Positions 1 through 6,022 of a stretch of 20,365 bases of DNA are shown here, in pieces. A program made the position numbers and the translations under genes. Each line of letters opens with the position of its first letter. Within the stretch, counting starts at the first letter, position 1. Source of the stretch: Candidatus Zhuqueibacterota bacterium 4484_87 (GTDB taxonomy: Bacteria > Zhuqueibacterota > Zhuqueibacteria > Thermofontimicrobiales > Thermofontimicrobiaceae); NCBI GenBank assembly GCA_002085355.1, contig NATN01000007.1, forward strand, positions 1 to 20,365, given 5' to 3'. Under the pieces are notes generated by a model. It searched no databases and was not told where the DNA came from. It saw only the letters and a list, made by a program, of their open reading frames with translations.

Positions 1-70
1 CTTCCAGCAAATCTTCCAATTTATTTTGCAACTCCTTTTGTGTCATTTCCAGAATTTCATCTATCTTCAT
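1..70 (-). CDS. rpmC: 50S ribosomal protein L29 (N-terminal part, cut by window edge)
   Basis: Only the first 23 codons are inside the window; the reading frame is open to position 1 and continues outside. The visible protein starts MKIDEILEMTQKELQNKLED, a helical, Glu/Lys/Leu-rich start that fits L29, a small 23S rRNA-binding protein next to the peptide exit tunnel. The position directly after rplP is where rpmC sits in the bacterial S10 operon, and this weighs as much as the sequence. The ATG (70-68) comes two bases after the rplP stop, so translation is probably coupled to rplP. The rest of the gene cannot be judged. Confidence 0.9.
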   Translation of the reverse strand, partial: MKIDEILEMTQKELQNKLEDLLE

Positions 71-72
71 GC

Positions 73-492
73 TTACGCTCCAACATCTGTTCGCGTCACA
101 AACTTCGTCTTTATTGGTAATTTATGAGAAGCCAAACGAATTGCCTCCCGCGCTGTTTCTTCAGGAACGCCCTCAATTTCAAATAAAATTCTGCCGGGTT
201 TTACGACAGCTACCCAAAATTCCGGGGCGCCTTTGCCTTTTCCCATTCGGGTTTCGGCTGGTTTTTTAGTAACCGGCTTATCAGGAAAGATGCGGATCCA
301 TACACGGCCACCACGCTTGATGTAACGGTTTATCGCCACACGAGCTGCTTCAATCTGCCTGCTGGTAATCCACGCCGGTTCCAAAGCTTTCAAACCAAAC
401 TCACCAAAAGCAACAGTGGCGCCACGCTGGGCTTTGCCCTTCATTCTGCCACGCTGTTGTTTCCTGTATTTTGTCCGTTTCGGCATTAACAT
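73..492 (-). CDS. rplP: 50S ribosomal protein L16
   Basis: L16 (139 residues, usual length about 136-144) binds 23S rRNA near the A-site tRNA and is needed for late 50S assembly and peptidyl transfer. The start MLMPKRTKYRK and the segments FGLKALEPAWITSRQIEAAR, RGGRVWIRIFPDKPVTKKP and RMGKGKG are family signatures. The Arg of RMGKGKG is the residue hydroxylated in E. coli L16 (Arg81); that modification is known for the family and not visible here. The first ATG is chosen because GAGG lies 10 bases upstream; the second in-frame ATG (Met3) would be 16 bases away. It lies 32 bases after rpsC and 2 bases before rpmC. Confidence 0.98.
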   Translation of the reverse strand: MLMPKRTKYRKQQRGRMKGKAQRGATVAFGEFGLKALEPAWITSRQIEAARVAINRYIKRGGRVWIRIFPDKPVTKKPAETRMGKGKGAPEFWVAVVKPGRILFEIEGVPEETAREAIRLASHKLPIKTKFVTRTDVGA

Positions 493-524
493 GATTGTAT
501 TTCCTCAGCCTCTATTCATTTACT

Positions 525-1154
525 CTAATTTATGAACTTTTCACCAAGACACAGCCACACTTTCACGCCGATGATTCCATACGTTGTCTTGGCAACCGTA
601 TAGGCGTAATCGATATCCGCACGTAATGTATGAAGCGGGATTCGGCCTTCTTTGTACTGCTCGGTTCGAGCCATTTCTGCTCCGCCCAATCGACCGGCAC
701 AGGCAATTTTGATTCCCTCTGCTCCCATGCGCATCGATGACATGATCGCCTTTTTCATGGCGCGTCGGAAACTAATTTTTGACTCCAACTGTTTGGCAAT
801 GTTTTGCGCAACTAGAAAAGCATCCAGCTCAGGCCGCTTGATTTCTTCAATATTTATCTGCACTTCCTGATTGGTTAGTCGCTGCAACTCTACCTTCAGC
901 TTATCAACTTCAGCACCTTTTCTGCCAATAACAATTCCCGGTCTGGCAGTATGAATCGTTAATGTGATTTTCTTGGCGGTGCGCTCAATCACAATTTTTG
1001 AAATTGCTGCATGATCGAGACGGGCACGAATATATTTGCGAAGCTTCAAATCTTCAGCAAGTTTCTCTGCAAAATTGCGCTCGTCAAACCAGTTTGAATC
1101 CCAAGTTCGATTTATTCCTAATCTCAAACCTATTGGATTTACTTTTTGTCCCAA
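525..1154 (-). CDS. rpsC: 30S ribosomal protein S3, TTG start
   Basis: S3 (209 residues) lies at the mRNA entry side of the 30S head and contributes to the ribosomal helicase. It has the universal start GQKVNPIGLRLGI, a KH type 2 domain at about residues 39-107 with the RNA-binding loop IGRKG (76-80), and a C-terminal domain with CAGRLGGAEMART and the S3-type segment RIPLHTLRADIDYA. The start codon is TTG: no ATG is available at the conserved N-terminus, and a perfect AGGAGG sits five bases upstream. The stop is TAG. It lies 19 bases after rplV and 32 bases before rplP. The N-terminus is so conserved that the TTG is not in doubt. Confidence 0.98.
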   Translation of the reverse strand: MGQKVNPIGLRLGINRTWDSNWFDERNFAEKLAEDLKLRKYIRARLDHAAISKIVIERTAKKITLTIHTARPGIVIGRKGAEVDKLKVELQRLTNQEVQINIEEIKRPELDAFLVAQNIAKQLESKISFRRAMKKAIMSSMRMGAEGIKIACAGRLGGAEMARTEQYKEGRIPLHTLRADIDYAYTVAKTTYGIIGVKVWLCLGEKFIN

Positions 1155-1159
1155 AAGAT

Positions 1160-1165
1160 CCTCCT
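1160..1165 (-). promoter_or_regulatory. Shine-Dalgarno of rpsC (fixes the TTG start)
   Basis: On the transcript this is AGGAGG, a full match to the anti-Shine-Dalgarno, with a five-base spacer to the TTG at 1154-1152. It is the best ribosome-binding site in the window and may compensate for the weak start codon. Confidence 0.9.
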
Positions 1166-1173
1166 AATATTTC

Positions 1174-1521
1174 TTACTCGCCAATCTGTGCTACTTTTAT
1201 GAACACATGACTCGTTGGTTTCCGAATTTTCACCGCGCGCCCCATTGCTGCTGCGCGAAATCTCTTCAGCGCCATGCCCTGATCGACGCGGATTTCTTTG
1301 ACATAAAGTTCATCCGGATCTACCTTTGAACTTCTTTCGTCGTTCAGCATATTGGCAACTGCTGAACGCAGCGTTTTCTCAATCGGCTCCGCTGCGGCTT
1401 TGGGGGTAAAATGCAAAATATTGAGCGCTTCGCTCACATTTTTTCCCCGTATCAAATCTGCCACTCGACGCAGCTTTTGAGGCGACATTCTGATATATTT
1501 TGCTAATGCTCTCGATTCCAT
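1174..1521 (-). CDS. rplV: 50S ribosomal protein L22
   Basis: L22 (115 residues, usual about 110-115) is an early assembly protein whose long beta-hairpin lines the peptide exit tunnel. Seen: the N-terminal RMSPQKLRRVADLIRGK segment, AVANMLN in the middle, and the C-terminal hairpin at about residues 85-105 (KRFRAAAMGRAVKIRKPTSH) that reaches the tunnel wall. The hairpin has ordinary length, with none of the insertions or deletions known in macrolide-resistant mutants. The ATG at 1521 is preceded by GGAG eight bases upstream. It lies 49 bases after rpsS, and a small inverted repeat sits just upstream of its ribosome-binding site. Confidence 0.98.
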   Translation of the reverse strand: MESRALAKYIRMSPQKLRRVADLIRGKNVSEALNILHFTPKAAAEPIEKTLRSAVANMLNDERSSKVDPDELYVKEIRVDQGMALKRFRAAAMGRAVKIRKPTSHVFIKVAQIGE

Positions 1522-1534
1522 TGATATTTCTCCG

Positions 1535-1549
1535 TTAGGATCGTCCTAA
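1535..1549 (-). promoter_or_regulatory. small hairpin next to the rplV ribosome-binding site
   Basis: The transcript carries UUAGGA-CGA-UCCUAA, a perfect 6-base-pair stem with a 3-base loop, ending one base before the GGAG of rplV. It lies in the 49-base rpsS-rplV spacer. It could tune access to the site or be chance. The stem is short, no U-run follows, and it is not a terminator. Confidence 0.35.
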
Positions 1550-1570
1550 TTTTGCTTTCGCTCAAAAATT

Positions 1571-1855
1571 TTATCTCACACGACTCTTTTTATCACCCTT
1601 GCCGGCATGGCCTCTGAAAGTACGGGTAATGGAAAATTCACCCAACTTATGACCAACCATATTTTCGTTGATGAAAACCGGAATGAACTTATTACCGTTG
1701 TGCACTGCAAGTGTGTGACCGACAAAATCCGGAGTAATAGTCGATCTTCTCGACCAAGTCTTAATCACCTTTTTCTGGTTTTTGTCGTTGAGCTCTTGAA
1801 TTTTCTTCAATAATTTAGCGTCAATGAAAGGACCTTTTTTAATCGATCGTGCCAT
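1571..1855 (-). CDS. rpsS: 30S ribosomal protein S19
   Basis: S19 (94 residues, usual about 91-95) binds 16S rRNA in the 30S head together with S13 and contacts the A-site region and bridge B1. Seen: start MARSIKKGPFIDAKLL, then KVIKTWSRRSTITPDFVGHT, and the C-terminal HKLGEFSITRTFRGHAG, all family signatures, with a basic tail. The ATG at 1855 begins 10 bases after the rplB stop; upstream there is only a GGU-type ribosome-binding site, so coupling to rplB translation is likely. It sits between rplB and rplV as in the standard S10 operon. Confidence 0.98.
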   Translation of the reverse strand: MARSIKKGPFIDAKLLKKIQELNDKNQKKVIKTWSRRSTITPDFVGHTLAVHNGNKFIPVFINENMVGHKLGEFSITRTFRGHAGKGDKKSRVR

Positions 1856-1865
1856 ATTTATTTAC

Positions 1866-2693
1866 CTACTTTTTTTTCCTTCGTTTCACAATTAGTGCAT
1901 CTGAACTTTTTTTCTTTCTGGTCTTCAATCCCTTGGTGATTTTCCCCCACGGTGTACACGGATGTCGTCCGCCGGAAGATTTTCCTTCGCCGCCGCCCAT
2001 GGGATGGTCGATGGGATTCATTGCAACTCCGCGCACCTTGGGTCTGCGTCCCAGCCAGCGCGATTTGCCGGCTTTTCCGATGGTAATATTTTCATGATCT
2101 AAATTGCCAACCTGCCCCAGCGTCGCTTTACACTCCAACAGCACCATGCGCACCTCACCGGAGGGCATACGCAATTGAGCGTATTTTCCTTCTTTTGCGA
2201 CCAACTGTGCATACGCACCTGCGCTGCGGGCTAACTGGCCACCCTTACCGATTTTCAGTTCAATATTGTGCACCACAGAGCCCAGTGGGATATTTGCCAA
2301 TTTCATGGTATTGCCCACCTGAATCTCGGTCTTTTCCGCAGAAACGATGGTGTCGCCGACCTTCAATCCGTCAGGTGATAAAATGTATCTTTTTTCGCCA
2401 TCCACATAATGCAGCAATGCAATGCGCGCTGAACGGTTCGGATCATATTCGATAGCCGCCACTCTCGCCGGGATATCTATCTTATCCCGTTTGAAATCGA
2501 TGATGCGGTAAGCGCGTTTATGACCGCCGCCGCGTCGCCGACTCGTCACTCGACCGCGATTATTGCGCCCGCCGGTTTTCGTCAGTTTGGTTACTAAAGA
2601 GCGTTCAGGCTTGGTTTTAGTAATCTCCTCAAACGTGGAAACCGTTTTGAACCGCAATGATGGCGTAATAGGTTTAAAATGTTTTACAGGCAT
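1866..2693 (-). CDS. rplB: 50S ribosomal protein L2
   Basis: L2 (275 residues; E. coli 273) is a primary 23S rRNA-binding protein needed for subunit association and for peptidyl transferase activity. Seen: N-terminal MPVKHFKPITPSLR, an OB-fold and SH3-like core, and the C-terminal NPIDHPMGGGEGK followed by GGRHPCTPWGK and a very basic tail. The His of DHP, matching E. coli His229 that is implicated in peptidyl transfer, is kept; the next His of the common HPHGGGEG is Met, as in several FCB-group proteins. I chose the ATG at 2693: GGAG lies seven bases upstream, whereas the possible TTG five codons earlier overlaps that site. It follows rplW by 40 bases. Confidence 0.98.
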   Translation of the reverse strand: MPVKHFKPITPSLRFKTVSTFEEITKTKPERSLVTKLTKTGGRNNRGRVTSRRRGGGHKRAYRIIDFKRDKIDIPARVAAIEYDPNRSARIALLHYVDGEKRYILSPDGLKVGDTIVSAEKTEIQVGNTMKLANIPLGSVVHNIELKIGKGGQLARSAGAYAQLVAKEGKYAQLRMPSGEVRMVLLECKATLGQVGNLDHENITIGKAGKSRWLGRRPKVRGVAMNPIDHPMGGGEGKSSGGRHPCTPWGKITKGLKTRKKKSSDALIVKRRKKK

Positions 2694-2733
2694 TGTTTTT
2701 CTCCACAACCAATATCAAGCATTATCTCAAAAA

Positions 2734-3039
2734 TCAAGCAGCCCCTTCAAAGAAATCAATCGCATCGCCTTCTTTAAGCGTGACGATCGCCTTTTTCCAG
2801 TCAGCACGCTTGCCGCGAGTGATACCGCGCCGCGTATTCATTTGTTTGGATTTCCCTTTGACGTTGATGATGCGCACATTTTCAACGGCAACATCAAACC
2901 GGCGCTGGACTGCATTCTTAATCTCGATTTTATTTGCTTCAGAGCTCACTTTGAACGCATACTTGCGCTGCGACTCTTGCAATTTCAGCATTTTCTCCGT
3001 TAAAATCGGATATAACAATATTTCGTAATCTCTTTTCAT
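2734..3039 (-). CDS. rplW: 50S ribosomal protein L23
   Basis: L23 (101 residues) lies at the peptide exit port, where trigger factor and the signal recognition particle dock. Seen: MKRDYEILLYPILTEKM at the start (family pattern YxxxxxPxxTEK), KYAFKVSSEANKIEIKNAV, and the basic loop of about residues 60-80. The ATG at 3039-3037 overlaps the rplD stop as ATGA, the classic arrangement for translational coupling. A TTG three codons upstream is possible but would extend further into rplD and lacks a better ribosome-binding site. Only a weak GAGG about 10 bases upstream is visible. Confidence 0.97.
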   Translation of the reverse strand: MKRDYEILLYPILTEKMLKLQESQRKYAFKVSSEANKIEIKNAVQRRFDVAVENVRIINVKGKSKQMNTRRGITRGKRADWKKAIVTLKEGDAIDFFEGAA

Positions 3040-3665
3040 AGAGAGCAAACCTCTTTGATTTTCTTAATCGCACTGTCTTCAATCAAGAGAACCTGGCAAT
3101 TTAATATGTCATAAGTGGACGCATTCTCTGCCTGACGGATGGTCAAGTTGGGAATATTTCGTCCTGCCAAGAGCACAGTGGGATCATGCTGTTCAGTTAA
3201 AAACAGTACTTTTTTATCATTCAAACTCAAGTTTCTCAGTACGCTGAACATTTCCCGTGTTTTCGGGTTCTCAAGCTTTACGGATTCAACGAGGACAATT
3301 CCTTCCTCTTTTGCTTTGTAAGAATAGGCAGAAATCCTCGCTAATTTTTTCATTTTCTTGGTAATCTTCATGTGAAGATCACGGGGTTGCGGCCCAAAAA
3401 TACGACCTCCGCCAGCCCATAATGGCGAGCGAGTCGTTCCTGCTCGTGCTGTACCGCGCCCTTTTTGTCGCCAGGGTTTCTTGCCGCCGCCGCGAACCAA
3501 TGCTCTGTTTTTCGTCGCTGCAGTTCCCTGGCGACGATTCCACAATTGTGTCCGCACGGCCATGTAAATCAAATGGTCATTGGGCTCTGCCTTAAAAATA
3601 GCTTTTGGCAATTTCACCTTTTTGCCACTCAATTCACCCGTTATCTTGTAAACATCTAATTCCAT
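3036..3665 (-). CDS. rplD: 50S ribosomal protein L4
   Basis: L4 (209 residues; E. coli 201) binds 23S rRNA domain I early in assembly, and its extended loop lines the exit tunnel opposite L22. Seen: the loop at about residues 45-95 with RRQGTAATKNRALVRGGGKK, PWRQKGRGTARAG and GGGRIFGPQPRD, then an alpha/beta domain ending LIEDSAIKKIKEVCSL. The loop reads KGRGTARAG where E. coli has KGTGRARSG, an FCB-like variant. In E. coli L4 also represses its own operon; the leader used for that, upstream of rpsJ, is not present here. The gene follows rplC by 34 bases and overlaps rplW. Its ribosome-binding site is weak. Confidence 0.98.
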   Translation of the reverse strand: MELDVYKITGELSGKKVKLPKAIFKAEPNDHLIYMAVRTQLWNRRQGTAATKNRALVRGGGKKPWRQKGRGTARAGTTRSPLWAGGGRIFGPQPRDLHMKITKKMKKLARISAYSYKAKEEGIVLVESVKLENPKTREMFSVLRNLSLNDKKVLFLTEQHDPTVLLAGRNIPNLTIRQAENASTYDILNCQVLLIEDSAIKKIKEVCSL

Positions 3666-3699
3666 GTTCTATTTTCCGTTTATGCTTAATTTCAGATTT

Positions 3700-4323
3700 T
3701 TATCGCTTTTTGATAAATACATAATTCTTGATGTGACCCGGCACAGAACCTTTTACCATCAGATAGTTGTTCTCTTTGTCAACTTTGACGACTTCCAGAT
3801 TCTTCACAGTCACTCTTTTCCCGCCCATTCTGCCAGCCATTTTCAGGCCTTTAATGACTCGGGAAGGATAAGAAGACTGTCCGATTGAGCCCGGGGCACG
3901 ATGCCGGTCGCTCTGACCATGAGTTTTGGGACCGCCGCCAAAACCGTATCTCTTGATGGGACCCGCAAAACCGCGACCCTTGGAAATTCCGGTGACATTG
4001 ACAATGTCGCCTTCATTAAAAATATCCACTGTCACCTGATCACCGAGTTTCAAAGGTTCATCAGTAACAAAAGGTCGAAATTCTTTGACAACGCGTAAAG
4101 CTTTCACTCCCGCACGCTTGAAATGCCCCAACAAGGGCTTTGTGGTAACTTTTTCGCGCTTTTCGTCGAATCCCAACTGGACGGCATCATAGCCGTGCGT
4201 TTCTTTGTTTTTAATATCTGTAACGTAGCAGGGTCCCGCTTCGATGATTGTCACGACAACTCGTTGACCGCTCTCATCAAACAGGCGGGTCATGCCTAAT
4301 TTTTTTCCAATTATACCGCTCAT
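3700..4323 (-). CDS. rplC: 50S ribosomal protein L3
   Basis: L3 (207 residues; E. coli 209) is one of the first proteins to bind 23S rRNA, and its long loop approaches the peptidyl transferase centre. Seen: start MSGIIGKKLGMTRLFDESG, then GISKGRGFAGPIKRYGFGGG, HRAPGSIGQSSYPSRVIKG and MAGRMGGKRVTV. Gln149 in SIGQ matches the Gln methylated by PrmB in E. coli; the site is kept, and the modification itself is an inference. The gap from rpsJ is 94 bases, and no strong ribosome-binding site precedes the ATG (only a GAG-type match). No stable leader structure was found in that gap. Confidence 0.98.
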   Translation of the reverse strand: MSGIIGKKLGMTRLFDESGQRVVVTIIEAGPCYVTDIKNKETHGYDAVQLGFDEKREKVTTKPLLGHFKRAGVKALRVVKEFRPFVTDEPLKLGDQVTVDIFNEGDIVNVTGISKGRGFAGPIKRYGFGGGPKTHGQSDRHRAPGSIGQSSYPSRVIKGLKMAGRMGGKRVTVKNLEVVKVDKENNYLMVKGSVPGHIKNYVFIKKR

Positions 4324-4417
4324 TGTCTTCGCTCATTTTTGTAAATACGATTCTTCCTGATCTGATCGACGCTCTGAAAATTAATGGAGGTGCTGGACAA
4401 AAAATTATTTAATCCGA

Positions 4418-4726
4418 TCACACTTTAATTTCAACATCTACACCCGCCGGTAAATCCAATTTCATAAGAGCGTCAACGGTCTTCGGATTTGAATTTAAAA
4501 TGTCAATTAACCGTTTATGAATTCTCGTTTCAAATTGCTCGCGAGATTTTTTGTCCACGTGAGGTGAACGTAACACAGTGTACACGCTCCGTCTCGTCGG
4601 CAACGGGATAGGCCCAGAAATATGGGCGCCTGTCGCCTTGGCGGTTTTGATGATTTTATCAGTCGATTTGTCAACCAACCGATGATCGTATGCCTTTAAA
4701 CGGATTCTGATTTTTTGTCCAGCCAT
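4418..4726 (-). CDS. rpsJ: 30S ribosomal protein S10 (NusE)
   Basis: S10 (102 residues) is a 30S head protein that also acts as NusE, binding NusB and the NusG KOW domain to couple transcription and translation. Seen: IRIRLKAYDHRLVDKSTDKI, GPIPLPTRRSVYTVLRSPHV and KKSREQFETRIHKRLIDI, all family signatures. I chose the ATG at 4726 (MAGQKIRIRL) because GGAG lies seven bases upstream; a TTG two codons earlier lies within the spacer after that site. In E. coli rpsJ heads its own operon behind an L4-controlled leader of more than 150 bases. Here only 49 bases separate it from tuf, so it is probably read through from the str genes. Confidence 0.98.
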   Translation of the reverse strand: MAGQKIRIRLKAYDHRLVDKSTDKIIKTAKATGAHISGPIPLPTRRSVYTVLRSPHVDKKSREQFETRIHKRLIDILNSNPKTVDALMKLDLPAGVDVEIKV

Positions 4727-4775
4727 TCCCAAACTCCAAAATTTTCAAATAACCTACACAATATTACCGATTATA

Positions 4776-5978
4776 CTATTCAATGATTTGCGTTACTACG
4801 CCAGCTCCGACGGTTCTGCCACCTTCGCGAATTGCAAAACGCAATCCTTCTTCCATCGCGATCGGAGTGATCAACTCGACATCCATATTCACGTTGTCGC
4901 CAGGCATAACCATTTCTATGCCTTCAGGCAACTGAATGGAGCCAGTCACGTCGGTTGTACGGAAATAGAACTGGGGACGGTAACCGTTGAAAAACGGGGT
5001 GTGACGTCCGCCTTCTTCTTTTTTCAAAACGTAAACTTCACCTTTGAACTTGGTGTGCGGTGTAATAGAGCCAGGAGCTGCTACAACCATTCCGCGAACC
5101 AATTCATCTTTATCAACACCGCGCAACAGCAAACCGACATTGTCGCCAGCTTCGCCTTCGTCCAGCAATTTGCGGAACATTTCTACGCCAGTACAAACAG
5201 TTTTTCTCTTTGCGCCCATACCGACAATTTCCACCTCTTCGCCGACTCTGATGACTCCGCGTTCGATTCTTCCTGTTCCCACTGTACCACGACCGGTGAT
5301 CGAAAATACATCTTCAACCGGCATCAGGAAGGGTTTGTCTTTGTCACGCTGCGGTGTCGGAATATATTCATCAATTGCATCCAATAATGCTTGAATGGAT
5401 TCCCATTCTTCGCCAGTGAAATCACCAGAAACGCCTTTTTCCATCGCTTTGAGAGCGCTGCCTTTGATAATGGGAATATCGTCGCCCGGAAAATCGTAAG
5501 AGCTCAACAGCTCGCGAAGTTCCAGTTCGACCAATTCCAACAGTTCAGGATCATCGACCTGGTCTGTTTTATTCATGTAAACAACGATAGAAGGTACGTT
5601 CACCTGACGAGCCAACAAAATATGCTCGCGAGTCTGCGGCATAGGACCATCAGCAGCAGAAACGACCAGAATTGCACCATCCATCTGCGCCGCACCAGTG
5701 ATCATATTTTTAATATAGTCAGCATGGCCCGGACAATCCACGTGAGCGTAATGACGTTTTTCAGTCTCATATTCCACGTGTGCAGTATTAATGGTTATTC
5801 CGCGCGCTTTCTCTTCAGGTGCATTATCGATTTCTTCATACTTTTTGACAGAAGCCTGACCTTTTTGAGCAAGGTACATAGTGATAGCAGCCGTCAGAGT
5901 TGTCTTTCCATGGTCAACATGCCCGATCGTACCGATGTTCACATGCGGCTTAGTTCGTTCAAATTTTTGTTTAGCCAT
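4776..5978 (-). CDS. tuf: translation elongation factor EF-Tu
   Basis: EF-Tu (400 residues) is the GTPase that delivers aminoacyl-tRNA to the ribosomal A site. Seen: P-loop GHVDHGKT (19-26), switch I with RGITINTAH and its key Thr62, DCPGH (81-85) with the catalytic His85, the guanine-specificity motif NKTD (136-139), domain 2 with GRGTVGTGRIERG and domain 3 with GGRHTPFFNGYRPQFYFRT. All catalytic elements are intact. The N-terminus MAKQKFERTKPHVNIGTIGH is typical, and the ATG has GGAGG nine bases upstream. It follows fusA by 44 bases. Many bacteria carry a second tuf, often next to secE; the region before secE is outside the window. Confidence 0.99.
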   Translation of the reverse strand: MAKQKFERTKPHVNIGTIGHVDHGKTTLTAAITMYLAQKGQASVKKYEEIDNAPEEKARGITINTAHVEYETEKRHYAHVDCPGHADYIKNMITGAAQMDGAILVVSAADGPMPQTREHILLARQVNVPSIVVYMNKTDQVDDPELLELVELELRELLSSYDFPGDDIPIIKGSALKAMEKGVSGDFTGEEWESIQALLDAIDEYIPTPQRDKDKPFLMPVEDVFSITGRGTVGTGRIERGVIRVGEEVEIVGMGAKRKTVCTGVEMFRKLLDEGEAGDNVGLLLRGVDKDELVRGMVVAAPGSITPHTKFKGEVYVLKKEEGGRHTPFFNGYRPQFYFRTTDVTGSIQLPEGIEMVMPGDNVNMDVELITPIAMEEGLRFAIREGGRTVGAGVVTQIIE

Positions 5979-6022
5979 GATTGAAAACCTCCGTGATTAA
6001 TATCTCTTTTGGATCTATTTTC

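Noticed and set aside
4324..4417. The 94-base rpsJ-rplC gap as an L4-type regulatory leader.
   Set aside because: I found no stem longer than about four pairs and no resemblance to the L4-binding leader; a short ATG frame near 4336 is out of frame with rplC and has no ribosome-binding site.
4770..4775. A perfect TATAAT on the minus strand at the end of tuf, a possible promoter for rpsJ.
   Set aside because: No -35 element is found at 16-18 bases (best match 3 of 6), so it is not reported as a promoter.
4788..5984. Long open frames on the plus strand opposite tuf (199, 116 and 197 codons).
   Set aside because: They lie wholly opposite a strongly conserved EF-Tu gene, have no family resemblance, and follow from its codon usage. 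The same applies to the plus-strand frames opposite rpoB, rpoC, fusA and the ribosomal genes.
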